A stretch of DNA of 36,889 bases, taken from the NCBI GenBank assembly GCA_023386645.1, contig JAEWJI010000038.1, forward strand, positions 1 through 36,889, in the 5' to 3' direction. Shown here one piece after another: positions 16,522-23,858 of the stretch (the stretch's first letter is position 1; every line of letters starts with the position of its first letter). A model generated the notes under the pieces. The model had not been told where the DNA came from and did no database searches. It saw nothing but the letters and a program-made list of their open reading frames with translations. Source of the stretch: Pseudomonadota bacterium (GTDB taxonomy: Bacteria > Pseudomonadota > Alphaproteobacteria > Caulobacterales > Caulobacteraceae). Both the position numbers and the translations under genes were made by a program.

Positions 16522-16546
16522 CGGATTCGCCAGGAGATGACTAGGC

Positions 16547-17890
16547 TTAGGCTTCGTCCTCGTCCTTCAGCAGCTCGTCCTTGGTGATCGGCTTGTCGGT
16601 CACCTCGGCGGTGTCGAAGATCAGGTCGCAGACCTTCTCCTCATAGATCGGCGCGCGCATCTGGGCGGCGGCGTTGGGGTTCTGGCGATAGAAGTCCAGC
16701 ACCTGGCGCTCCTGACCCGGGAAATTGCGGGCCTCGCGCATGATCGCCTGGTTCAGCTCCTGGTCCGAGACCTGGACGTTGTTGGCGCGGCCGATCTCGG
16801 CCAGCACCAGGCCCAGGCGCACCCGACGCTCGGCGATCTTGCGGTACTCGGCCTTCAGGGCCTTGTCCGACTTCTTGGCGTCCTCGGCGTCCAGATTGCC
16901 GGCGGCCTTGTCCTGCTCGACCTGGCGCCAGATGCCCTCGAACTCGGCGTCCACCATCTTGGGCGGCAGGTCGAAGCTGTGGGCTTCGTCCAGCTGGTCC
17001 AGCAGGGCGCGCTTCAGCTTGAAGCGGGCCGCGCCGGCGTACTGCTGGTTCAGGTTGTCGCGCAGCAGTTCCTTCAGGCGGTCCAGCGATTCCAGGCCGA
17101 TCTTCTTGGCGAAGTCGTCGTCCACGGCGGTCTCGACCTCGGACTTCACGGCCTTGACGGTCACGTCGAAGGTCGCGGCCTTACCGGCCAGGTGCTTGGC
17201 CTGATAGTCCTCGGGGAAGGTGACCTCGATGGTCTTCTCCTCGCCGACCTTGGCGCCCTTCAGCTGCTCCTCGAAGCCCGGGATGAAGCGGCCCGAGCCG
17301 ATCACCAGTTGGGCGTCCTCGGCCGAACCGCCCTCGAACACCTCGCCGTCGATCTTGCCGACGAAGTCGATGGTCAGCTCGTCGCCCTCGGCGGCCTTCG
17401 GCGCCTTGCCCTTCTTGTCCTCGTAGGACTTCGACTGGCTGGCCAGTTCCTTCAGGGCCTCGTCCAGGTCGGCGTCGCTCGCCTCATAGGTCGGGCGTTC
17501 CAACTTCAGCGTCTTGATGTCGACCGGCTCAAAGTCCGGCATGACCTCCAGGGCCATCTCGTAGGCCAGGTCGTCCTGGCCGGCGATGACCTTGTCCATG
17601 TCCGAGGTCAGCTTCATCTCGGCCGGGGCGGCGGGGCGCACCTTGGCCTCGTCCAGCGCCTTCTGGCTCGACTCGTTCAGGGCGTTGTTGACGATCTCGC
17701 CCATGAAGTCGCGACCAAACGTCTTGCGGACGTGCGAGGCCGGCACCTTGCCGGGACGGAAGCCCTTCAGCTTCATCTGCGGGGCCACCTCCTTGATCCG
17801 CGCGTCGAGCTTCTCGTTCAGCTCTGCGACCGGGATGGTGACGGCGATGACGCGGCTAAGGCCCTCGCTGGACTTTTCAACGACTTGCAT
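16547..17890 (-). CDS. tig: Trigger factor chaperone
   Basis: Trigger factor binds the ribosome near protein L23 and shields new chains as they emerge; its middle domain is a peptidyl-prolyl isomerase. The 447-residue product has the ribosome-docking domain with the signature GFRPGKVP (around residue 44) and the FKBP-type domain from about residue 150 (ELTIDFVGKIDGEVFEGG, then GSGRFIPGFEEQLKGAKVGEE). The C-terminal helical arms follow, and the tail is acidic. Position ahead of clpP and clpX is the classic bacterial order, although here an extra gene and a terminator intervene. Its leader has a hairpin (17954-17981). Confidence 0.98.
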   Translation of the reverse strand: MQVVEKSSEGLSRVIAVTIPVAELNEKLDARIKEVAPQMKLKGFRPGKVPASHVRKTFGRDFMGEIVNNALNESSQKALDEAKVRPAAPAEMKLTSDMDKVIAGQDDLAYEMALEVMPDFEPVDIKTLKLERPTYEASDADLDEALKELASQSKSYEDKKGKAPKAAEGDELTIDFVGKIDGEVFEGGSAEDAQLVIGSGRFIPGFEEQLKGAKVGEEKTIEVTFPEDYQAKHLAGKAATFDVTVKAVKSEVETAVDDDFAKKIGLESLDRLKELLRDNLNQQYAGAARFKLKRALLDQLDEAHSFDLPPKMVDAEFEGIWRQVEQDKAAGNLDAEDAKKSDKALKAEYRKIAERRVRLGLVLAEIGRANNVQVSDQELNQAIMREARNFPGQERQVLDFYRQNPNAAAQMRAPIYEEKVCDLIFDTAEVTDKPITKDELLKDEDEA

Positions 17891-17953
17891 GACGGTCTGA
17901 CGTTCTGGGCGCAGGACGATGCGGCCGGCGCGAAGGGATGGGATGAAACAGCG

Positions 17954-17981
17954 AAACGCCGCCCGTGCGGCGCGGCGTTTT
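17954..17981 (-). other. Hairpin at the start of the tig leader
   Basis: AAACGCCGC (17954-17962) pairs perfectly with GCGGCGTTT (17972-17980) across a 9-base loop. It lies just downstream of the inferred tig promoter, so it would be near the 5' end of the tig mRNA, about 65 bases from the start codon. It might stabilise the message or regulate it. On the plus strand it ends in TTTT and looks terminator-like, but no plus-strand gene ends here. Confidence 0.5.
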
Positions 17982-17991
17982 GAAGCCCGCC

Positions 17992-18020
17992 CTTATGTCG
18001 ATAGCGTGTCCAAAGGTCAA
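17992..18020 (-). promoter_or_regulatory. Putative tig promoter
   Basis: On the minus strand TTGACC (18020-18015), 17 bases, CATAAG (17997-17992) fits a standard vegetative promoter. Transcription would begin near 17985, giving a leader of about 95 bases. Confidence 0.5.
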
Positions 18021-18061
18021 CGCGCATGGCGGATGGGCTCGCCACCGGCTATCTGCGGCCC

Positions 18062-18763
18062 ATGAGCCAGCCCGCCTCCCCCATCGGCGTCTTCGTCACC
18101 CCGGTCACCGCGCTGCAGCAGAACTGCACCACCGTCTGGTGCACGAAGACCGGCAAGGCCGCCGTCATCGACCCCGGCGCTTCGGCCCCCGCGATCCAGG
18201 CGGAGATCAGGCGGCGCGGCCTGGCGCTGGACCAGATCTGGATCACCCACGGCCATCTCGACCACGCCGGCGGCGCGGCCGAGCTCAGCGAGCTTTCAGG
18301 CGTGCCCATCACCGGACCACACCCCGCTGACCAGTTCTGGATCGACGGCATTCCGGCCCAGGGCCAGCTTTACGGCCTGCCTGAGGCGCGGAGTTTCACG
18401 CCCGCCCGCTGGCTGGCCGACGGCGACCGGCTGACGCTCGGGGAGACGGAGTGGGAGGTCTATCACGCGCCCGGCCATACCCCGGGCCATGTGATCTTCT
18501 TCAACCGTCAGGCCCGTTTCGCCCAGGTCGGAGACGTCCTGTTCCAGGGCTCGGTCGGCCGCACCGACTTCCCCCAGAGCGATCCCGCCGCCCTGATCAA
18601 CTCGGTAGTGACGAAGCTCTGGCCCTTGGGCGACGACGTCACCTTCGTGCCAGGTCACGGTCCGCACTCGACCTTCGGGGCCGAGCGCCGGACCAATCCC
18701 TTCGTCTCTGACCAGGCGCTGACGCGCGCGCCGCTGGTGCGACCGGCCTCGGGCCCGGCCTAG
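18062..18763 (+). CDS. Metallo-beta-lactamase-fold hydrolase (glyoxalase II-like)
   Basis: The protein (233 residues) has the metal-binding motif THGHLDH (H63, H65, D67, H68), a further metal His in HAPGHTPGHV, Asp in QVGDVLF and His in FVPGHGPHST. This matches the short glyoxalase II/YcbL group, cytoplasmic two-metal enzymes acting on thioesters such as S-D-lactoylglutathione; the actual substrate is not readable. An in-frame ATG at 18026 gives 12 more residues, but MSQPASPIGVFVTPVTALQQN is the more family-like start. It ends in a 4-base convergent overlap with the next gene. Confidence 0.88.
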   Translation: MSQPASPIGVFVTPVTALQQNCTTVWCTKTGKAAVIDPGASAPAIQAEIRRRGLALDQIWITHGHLDHAGGAAELSELSGVPITGPHPADQFWIDGIPAQGQLYGLPEARSFTPARWLADGDRLTLGETEWEVYHAPGHTPGHVIFFNRQARFAQVGDVLFQGSVGRTDFPQSDPAALINSVVTKLWPLGDDVTFVPGHGPHSTFGAERRTNPFVSDQALTRAPLVRPASGPA

Positions 18764-19077
18764 CGCCGCAGCAGCAGGCCCAGCAGCACCCCCGCGCCGA
18801 GCGCGTACAGGGTCGCCTTGATCGGATCCTCGCGGATCGCCGTCGTCACACGCTCACCGCGCTGCGAGGCCCAGGCCCGGCCGTCCGCGATATCCTGTCG
18901 CAGGGCGGCGCGCACGGACTCCACGCCCGGGCGACCCTCCCCGCCGTCGAACTCCCGCGCCTCGGCCTCGGCCAGCAGCCGGTCCGCTTCGCGCTCCAGC
19001 CGGGCGCTGGGGCGGTCCACCCCGTCCTCGATCTCGTCCGGATTGATGCTGGCGACGGGGGTCTCGGTCATGATCAT
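18760..19077 (-). CDS. Small tail-anchored membrane protein (ElaB/YqjD-like)
   Basis: This 105-residue protein is acidic and helical (LEREADRLLAEAEAREFDGG) and ends in a single C-terminal hydrophobic segment with glycines, LYALGAGVLLGLLLRR, the layout of ElaB/YqjD-type (DUF883-like) inner-membrane proteins, which in E. coli are stress-induced and bind ribosomes. The membership is by layout, not by clear identity. An EcfG-type promoter lies upstream (19107-19131), matching a stress role. Start is at ATG 19077; ATG 19071 is also possible, and no strong ribosome binding site decides between them. Confidence 0.7.
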   Translation of the reverse strand: MIMTETPVASINPDEIEDGVDRPSARLEREADRLLAEAEAREFDGGEGRPGVESVRAALRQDIADGRAWASQRGERVTTAIREDPIKATLYALGAGVLLGLLLRR

Positions 19078-19106
19078 GCACTCTGTTGTTACGGCGGCGC
19101 TCGTCA

Positions 19107-19131
19107 AACCCACGGCGGCCCTCGCGGTTCC
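19107..19131 (-). promoter_or_regulatory. EcfG-type (general stress) promoter
   Basis: On the minus strand GGAAC (19131-19127), exactly 16 bases, GGTT (19110-19107) matches the alphaproteobacterial general-stress sigma EcfG/SigT pattern GGAAC, 16-17 bases, cGTT. It drives the small membrane protein gene starting at 19077, with a leader of about 25 bases. Confidence 0.6.
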
Positions 19132-19150
19132 GGTCTGAACGGCCAGACCG
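19131..19150. repeat. Small dyad beside the stress promoter
   Basis: CGGTCTG (19131-19137) and CAGACCG (19144-19150) form a 7-bp inverted repeat with a 6-base loop, touching the -35 of the minus-strand stress promoter. It could be an operator; it may also be chance. Confidence 0.3.
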
Positions 19151-19182
19151 CGGCGGCGTTGGGGAAGGCCAAGGAGAGCCCC

Positions 19183-19344
19183 ATGACCATGCCCGACCCC
19201 TTCCCCGCCCCGGCCCAGCCCGAGATCATGCCGCCCGCGCCCGCCGAGCCCGAGATCGCTCCACCCTCCGCCCCGGACGAACTGCCCCCGATCGATCCCG
19301 GCGAGGTCCCGCTCAGCGATCCGAGGCCGCACGACCGCGCCTGA
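19183..19344 (+). CDS. Very small Pro-rich acidic protein
   Basis: This 53-residue frame has a good ribosome binding site (AGGAGAG, about 7 bases before ATG 19183) and is dominated by Pro, Glu, Asp and Ala, with PAPAEPEIAPP-like repeats. It is probably disordered. It lies among stress-type small genes. No family is recognised, and a gene this short and biased could be spurious, although the ribosome binding site supports it. Confidence 0.5.
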   Translation: MTMPDPFPAPAQPEIMPPAPAEPEIAPPSAPDELPPIDPGEVPLSDPRPHDRA

Positions 19345-19396
19345 TTCGCCGCGAATCAAACCGTTAGGCGGGTCGCCAACCCCTGGCGCCCATCTC

Positions 19397-19421
19397 GGAA
19401 CCACACGCCGGGCTCAGGGTT
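19397..19421 (+). promoter_or_regulatory. EcfG-type (general stress) promoter of the KGG gene
   Basis: GGAAC (19397-19401), 16 bases, GGTT (19418-19421). The same motif, spacing and -10 variant occur in the minus-strand promoter at 19107-19131. It lies about 40 bases upstream of the KGG protein start. Confidence 0.6.
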
Positions 19422-19461
19422 GTGAACCGCAAGCGCCACCGACTTTGAAAGGAAAATGCTG

Positions 19462-19683
19462 ATGGCCGAGATGCAGCCCCCCCGCACCTCTGGCGTGTCC
19501 AAGCGGGGCTTCGCCTCGATGGACCCGGCTCGCCAGCGCGAGATCGCCCGCAAGGGCGGCGCCAGCGTCCCCAGCGAGAAGCGCAGCTTCTCCCAGGATC
19601 GCAGCCTGGCCGCCCAGGCCGGCCGTAAAGGCGGCGAGGCTTCCCATGGGTCCCGCCGCAACGAGACCCCTCCGGCCGAATAG
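19462..19683 (+). CDS. KGG-repeat general stress protein
   Basis: This 73-residue basic protein carries the stress-induced KGG motifs: GFASMDPARQREIARKGG, then a second copy QDRSLAAQAGRKGGEASHG. The family includes E. coli YciG and Bacillus GsiB-like proteins, which accumulate under general stress; their mechanism is unclear. AAAGGA ends 8 bases before ATG 19462, so I prefer it to ATG 19456, which is too close. An EcfG-type promoter lies upstream. Confidence 0.85.
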   Translation: MAEMQPPRTSGVSKRGFASMDPARQREIARKGGASVPSEKRSFSQDRSLAAQAGRKGGEASHGSRRNETPPAE

Positions 19684-19698
19684 GCCCGCGTCAGTCGA

Positions 19699-20445
19699 TC
19701 AGGAGCCGGACGGGGCGCCCGGTTTCCTGAACCGATAGACGAACCGGTCCGTCCTCCCCCGGATCGTTTCGTCGAACACGCTGAGGGTGTGGTCGTCCGA
19801 GGGCGTCCGCACCGCCTCGCTCTCGCCGTCGAAGACGAAGCCCGCCGCCTCGACTTGCCGACGCAGTTCGGCCGCCTCGATCCGGTGCAGGGTCCCCGCG
19901 ACGTCGATCCCCGCGCCGTCCGCCGCCTGATGATCCAGGATCACATACAGGCCGCCGGGCCTCAGGACCTCGAACACCCGCCGGTTCATGGCCGCCAAGT
20001 CCACGCCGAAGCGCGGGATCACGAAGTCGTGGTATTCCTCGCCCATGAACACGACGTCCAGCGGCCGATCGAAGCTCATCTCTTCAAGCTTGCCCGTCAC
20101 CCGCTCGACGTTCGGATAGGCCTGGGCCAGCGCGTCGGCGAAGGCGTTCTCCCGCCCCGCCGTCTGGTTCGGAACGAAGGCGTAGACCCGCCCCTCGTCG
20201 CCTACCGTCACGGCGAACAGCCGCGCGAAGAACCCCTCCTCCGGCCGGATGTCCGCGATCGCGTCGCCGGCCTCCAGCCCGATGAATTCCAGCATCGCCC
20301 GCGACTGCCGCAGGCCGTCGCGGGCCACGTCCGCCTCCGGCCGCCGGCTGTCCGCGAGCGCCGCGTCCCAGGCGGCCTCCTGCGCCAGCGCAGGACCCGC
20401 GGCCAGTGTCATCAGACAGGCGGCGACGGCGAACGACTTCAGCAT
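19699..20445 (-). CDS. Exported class I methyltransferase-like protein
   Basis: This 248-residue protein has a signal peptide (MLKSFAVAACLMTLAAGPALA) followed by a SAM-methyltransferase-like fold: LEFIGLEAGDAIADIRPEEGFFARL in place of the usual motif I glycines, VYAFVPN, LDVVFMGEEYHDF and VLRPGGLYVILDHQA. Motif I lacks the classical GxGxG, so catalysis is not assured. Exported proteins of this group are common in Proteobacteria and have no settled role. GGAGGA precedes the ATG at 20445. It may be the last gene of the valine cluster, 100 bases after it. Confidence 0.8.
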   Translation of the reverse strand: MLKSFAVAACLMTLAAGPALAQEAAWDAALADSRRPEADVARDGLRQSRAMLEFIGLEAGDAIADIRPEEGFFARLFAVTVGDEGRVYAFVPNQTAGRENAFADALAQAYPNVERVTGKLEEMSFDRPLDVVFMGEEYHDFVIPRFGVDLAAMNRRVFEVLRPGGLYVILDHQAADGAGIDVAGTLHRIEAAELRRQVEAAGFVFDGESEAVRTPSDDHTLSVFDETIRGRTDRFVYRFRKPGAPSGS

Positions 20446-20545
20446 GGCGGATCCTCCGGGGCCCACCTTCGCGCTCCGGCGCCACGAAACGCAACCCTCC
20501 GCTGCGATCTCTCCTCCCTCGTCCTCGCGAGGGGACAGGCGTCCG

Positions 20546-21598
20546 CTACCCCAGCGGCTGCCACCCCTCGCCGTCCGGCAGCGGCTCGAACAGCGCTTCG
20601 ACCTGCGCCTCCGACACATCTTCCACCCGCCCCGGCCGCCAGTTCGGCGCGTTGTCCTTGTCGACGATGACCGCCCGCACCCCCTCCTGGAAGTCGTGCG
20701 TGCGCACCACCCGGCCGCCCAGGGCGTATTCCATCGCCATGTTCTCGGCGAACGAGCCCATCTCGCGCCCCAGCCGCAACTGACGCAGCGTGAGCTTCAA
20801 CGACTGCGGCGACTTCTGCTTCAGGGTCGCCAGCTGTGCCGACGCCCACTCCGTTCTCTCGGCCTCGAGCGCCTCGAAGATCGCCTCGACGGTGTCGTGG
20901 GCGAACAGCCGGTCGATCGCCTCCAGGTGCGGCTCCACCGTCGGCTCGCCCGCGTCGTCTTCCAGACCGTCGGCCACATCGGCCGGGTGGGCCGGATCAG
21001 CCGCCAGGATCGCGCGGAACACCTCCAGCGCATCGGTCGGCAGGAAGTGCGTATGGATCCCCAGAAACACGGTGTCCGCCGCCTTCAGCCGCGCGCCGGT
21101 CAGGGCGATCCAGGTCCCGGTCTCGCCCGGCAGCCTGGGCAGGAACCAGCCGCCGCCCACATCGGGGAACAGGCCGATCCCGGTCTCCGGCATGGCGTAG
21201 GTCGTCCGTTCCGTCGCGATCCGCACCTCTGCGGGCTCGGAGATGCCCACGCCCCCGCCCATCACGATCCCGTCCACGATGGCGGTCACCGGCTTGGGAT
21301 AGTCGAACAGCAGGTGGTTCAGCTTGTATTCGGTGTCGAAGAAGGCCTTCGCCTCCGTCGCGTCCCCCGCCCCGCTCTCGGCGATCATCCGGATGTCGCC
21401 ACCGGCGCAAAAGCCCCGCTCCCCGGCGTGGTCGATCAGCACCGACTTCACCGCCGCATCGTCGCGCCAGGCGAGCAAGGCCTCGATCATCGTCAGGCAC
21501 ATGCCCCGGTTCAACGCATGTAGCGCCTTCGGCCGGTTCAGGGTGATGCGGCCGACCCCGCTCTCGATGCCGGTCAGGACTTCAGGCTCGTAACTCAT
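20546..21598 (-). CDS. 3-hydroxyisobutyryl-CoA hydrolase
   Basis: This 350-residue crotonase-superfamily protein is of the long HIBCH type: ITLNRPKALHALN at the start, the oxyanion-hole segment ERGFCAGGDIRM, MGGGVGIS, and the active-site segment PETGIGLFPDVGGGWFLPRL, which carries the family's acidic residues. The C-terminal part (GVRAVIVDKDNAPNWRP) is diagnostic of HIBCH rather than a plain enoyl-CoA hydratase. It releases 3-hydroxyisobutyrate from its CoA ester in valine breakdown. The acyl-CoA dehydrogenase 900 bases upstream, in the same direction, would act earlier in the same pathway. Confidence 0.93.
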   Translation of the reverse strand: MSYEPEVLTGIESGVGRITLNRPKALHALNRGMCLTMIEALLAWRDDAAVKSVLIDHAGERGFCAGGDIRMIAESGAGDATEAKAFFDTEYKLNHLLFDYPKPVTAIVDGIVMGGGVGISEPAEVRIATERTTYAMPETGIGLFPDVGGGWFLPRLPGETGTWIALTGARLKAADTVFLGIHTHFLPTDALEVFRAILAADPAHPADVADGLEDDAGEPTVEPHLEAIDRLFAHDTVEAIFEALEAERTEWASAQLATLKQKSPQSLKLTLRQLRLGREMGSFAENMAMEYALGGRVVRTHDFQEGVRAVIVDKDNAPNWRPGRVEDVSEAQVEALFEPLPDGEGWQPLG

Positions 21599-21649
21599 GG
21601 GCGGGGGCTTAGCCGCGCCCGCCGCGCCCGTCCACGCCGCGGCATCGCT

Positions 21650-22000
21650 TCACGCCGGTTCCGCCAGCCAGGTCAGCCGGATCAGCGACGGCCCCAGGCC
21701 CAGGTCGATCAGCTGGGCGTCGCCCCCCAGCGTCCCGGGCGCCAGCAGCAGGTCAGCCTCATGGCTGGTGTCCACCGGGATGGTGATCCCGCTGATCAGC
21801 TCCGACCCCGCCTTGAAGTCGTAGATCAGGTGGATCGCCACCCTCCCGTCCGCGTCGCTCTGATACCGTCCGTGCAGCCGGCATCCGCCCTGATCGACGC
21901 CCACGAAGGCGCCGTCCTTGAAGTGCGCCAGTATGCCCGACCCACCCGCGTTCGGCTGGTCCGCCGGCGCCACCGCGATGCTGTAGAAGCCGTCCCTCAC
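21650..22000 (-). CDS. GrlR-like small beta-barrel protein
   Basis: This 116-residue protein starts at a GTG that overlaps the upstream stop by four bases (GTGA), implying coupled translation. It reads DGFYSIAVAPAD, GGSGILAHFKDGAFVGVD, GRYQSDADGRVAIHL and SLIRLTWLAEPA. The alternation of glycines and strands resembles the GrlR family, first described as a type III secretion negative regulator in enteropathogenic E. coli but found widely as orphans. No secretion genes are here, so its partner and role are unknown. The assignment rests on pattern recognition, not alignment. Confidence 0.7.
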   Translation of the reverse strand: MRDGFYSIAVAPADQPNAGGSGILAHFKDGAFVGVDQGGCRLHGRYQSDADGRVAIHLIYDFKAGSELISGITIPVDTSHEADLLLAPGTLGGDAQLIDLGLGPSLIRLTWLAEPA

Positions 22001-22500
22001 GCGCCCGCCCGCCTCTCGATCCGCACCAGCTCCAGCACCGCCTCCATCTGCCGCGCCCGCCACTGGTTGGCGAAGTAGTAGAGCAGCCAGACGGTCATCA
22101 GCCCGACCAGCACCGCCAGAAAGGGCCCGCGCTCGGCGAAGAAGCCCCGCACGAAGTCCGGCGCGCCCTCCAGCCCCGCCAGGAACAGGGTCACTGGCGC
22201 CGTCACGTAAAACAGCGCCGCCATCCGCCACATCGCCTCGTTGCGCCTGGCGTTCACCGCCGCGAGGGCGATCAACCGCTCCAGGAGGCCGTCCGGCGCC
22301 TCCGCCAACACCGCCCGCGCGCCCCGCGCCATGGCCGAACCGCTCAGCGTCGAGACCACATCGACCCCGTAGAGCCCCCACCCGGACCGCGAGAACGCCA
22401 CAAGCCCCAGCAACCGCGAGAACCGGAACTCCCGCACCAGGGCCCGCCAGAGCGTCCAGAGCGGATCGTCGGCCTCAGGCTCCGGGGCGGGCTTGGTCAT
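21997..22500 (-). CDS. Two-pass membrane protein of unknown function
   Basis: This 167-residue protein has hydrophobic segments near residues 90-110 (AALFYVTAPVTLFLAG) and 125-145 (FLAVLVGLMTVWLLYYFA), followed by a charged helix. The N-terminal third is amphipathic (FRFSRLLGLVAFSRSGWGLYGVD). It starts 9 bases downstream of the acyl-CoA dehydrogenase and overlaps the GrlR-like gene by 4, so all are one operon. No family is recognised. Confidence 0.78.
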   Translation of the reverse strand: MTKPAPEPEADDPLWTLWRALVREFRFSRLLGLVAFSRSGWGLYGVDVVSTLSGSAMARGARAVLAEAPDGLLERLIALAAVNARRNEAMWRMAALFYVTAPVTLFLAGLEGAPDFVRGFFAERGPFLAVLVGLMTVWLLYYFANQWRARQMEAVLELVRIERRAGA

Positions 22501-22509
22501 CGGTCGCCC

Positions 22510-23649
22510 CTACTGCCGCATCATCTCGCGCGCGGTGATCACCCGCATGATCTCGTTGGTCCCTTCCAGGATGCGATGCACCCGCAGGTCGCGCACGATC
22601 CGCTCCAGCGGATAGTCCTTGAGGTAGCCATAGCCCCCGTGCAGCTGCAGCGCCTCGTCGGCGATCTGGAAACAGGCGTCGGTGGCCAGCCGCTTGGCCA
22701 TGGCGCACCACTTGGTTTTCTCCGGATGTCCGGTGTCGATGGCCCAGGCGCCACGCAACACCATCAGCCGCGCCGCTTCCAGCTGGGTCGCCATGTCCGC
22801 CAGCTTGAACTGGGTGTTCTGGAACTCGTTCAGCGCCTTGCCGAACTGCTTTCGCGTGGCGACGTAGGCCTGCGCCGTCTCCAGCGCCAGCCGCGCCCCG
22901 CCCAGCGAACAGGCCGCGATGTTCAACCGCCCGCCGTCCAGCCCCATCATCGCATAGCGGAAGCCGTCGCCTTCCTTGCCCAGGAGATTGGCCGCCGGAA
23001 CGCGGCAGTCGTCGAATGACACGATGGCCGTGGGCTGGCTGTTCCAGCCCATCTTCTTCTCCTGAGCTCCGAAGCTCAGCCCCGGCGTCCCCAGGTCCAC
23101 CACGAAGGCCGAGATCCCCTTCGGCCCCGGCTCGCCGGTGCGCGCCATCACCACATAGACGTCGCTCGTCCCGGCCCCCGAGATGAAGGCCTTTGACCCG
23201 TTCAGGACCCAGTCGTCGCCGTCCCGCACCGCCGTGGTCCGCATCGCGGCGGCGTCCGAGCCCGACCCCGGCTCGGTCAGGCAGTAGCTGGCGATCTTCT
23301 CCATGGACACCAGCGACGGCACACAACGCCCCCGCAGATCGTCCGAGCCGAAGCTGTCGATCATCCAGGTCGCCATGTTGTGGATCGAGATGAAGGCCGC
23401 GGTCGACACGTCGCCCCGCGCGAGCTCCTCGAAGATCACCGCCGCCTCGACCCGGCCCAACGCCATCCCGCCGTGCTCCTCGCCGGTGTAGATGCCGCAG
23501 AAACCCATTTCGGCGGCCAGCCGCATGGTCTCGACCGGAAACGTCTTGGTCTCGTCCCACTCGGCGCTGTGCGGCGCCAGCTCCGCCTCCGCGAAGGCCC
23601 GCGCCGCATCCTGAATGGCGCGCTGATCGTCGTTGAGGGCGAAGTCCAT
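22510..23649 (-). CDS. Acyl-CoA dehydrogenase, probably isobutyryl-CoA type
   Basis: This 379-residue flavoprotein follows the acyl-CoA dehydrogenase pattern: CLTEPGSGSDAAAM (FAD/substrate), GSKAFISGAGTSDVY, RKQFGKALNEFQ, LHGGYGYLKDYPLERIVRD and the catalytic base E362 in ILEGTNEIMR. It oxidises a short or branched acyl-CoA and passes electrons to electron-transfer flavoprotein. Being grouped with HIBCH, isobutyryl-CoA dehydrogenase of valine degradation is the best guess. It leads the operon. Confidence 0.9.
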   Translation of the reverse strand: MDFALNDDQRAIQDAARAFAEAELAPHSAEWDETKTFPVETMRLAAEMGFCGIYTGEEHGGMALGRVEAAVIFEELARGDVSTAAFISIHNMATWMIDSFGSDDLRGRCVPSLVSMEKIASYCLTEPGSGSDAAAMRTTAVRDGDDWVLNGSKAFISGAGTSDVYVVMARTGEPGPKGISAFVVDLGTPGLSFGAQEKKMGWNSQPTAIVSFDDCRVPAANLLGKEGDGFRYAMMGLDGGRLNIAACSLGGARLALETAQAYVATRKQFGKALNEFQNTQFKLADMATQLEAARLMVLRGAWAIDTGHPEKTKWCAMAKRLATDACFQIADEALQLHGGYGYLKDYPLERIVRDLRVHRILEGTNEIMRVITAREMMRQ

Positions 23650-23687
23650 GGGCGTTTCCTCGAGTCTTTCGAGGCTTCTACCGACTA

Positions 23688-23842
23688 CCCTCTTCCAATG
23701 GGAGAGGGCTTGAGGCTCGCAGAGCGAAGCAATGCGCGAAGCCGAAAGGGTGAGGGTCGCCCCTGGCCTGGCGGCTTCGCCGCATCCGCCAGCCGACCCT
23801 CATCCGACCGCTTCGCGGCCACCTTCTCCCACAGGGAGAAGG
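23688..23842. repeat. Palindromic repeat element upstream of hemB
   Basis: The stretch contains nested inverted repeats: CCCTCTTCC/GGGAGAGGG (23688-23708), GGGTGAGGGTCG against CGACCCTCATCC, TGGCGG/CCGCCA, and CCTTCTCCC/GGGAGAAGG (23822-23842). This looks like a dispersed intergenic palindromic (REP/BIME-like) element, as found many times in caulobacterial chromosomes; copy number cannot be seen here. It ends 16 bases before hemB. Confidence 0.65.
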
Positions 23843-23858
23843 GAGATAGAGACCGGAT

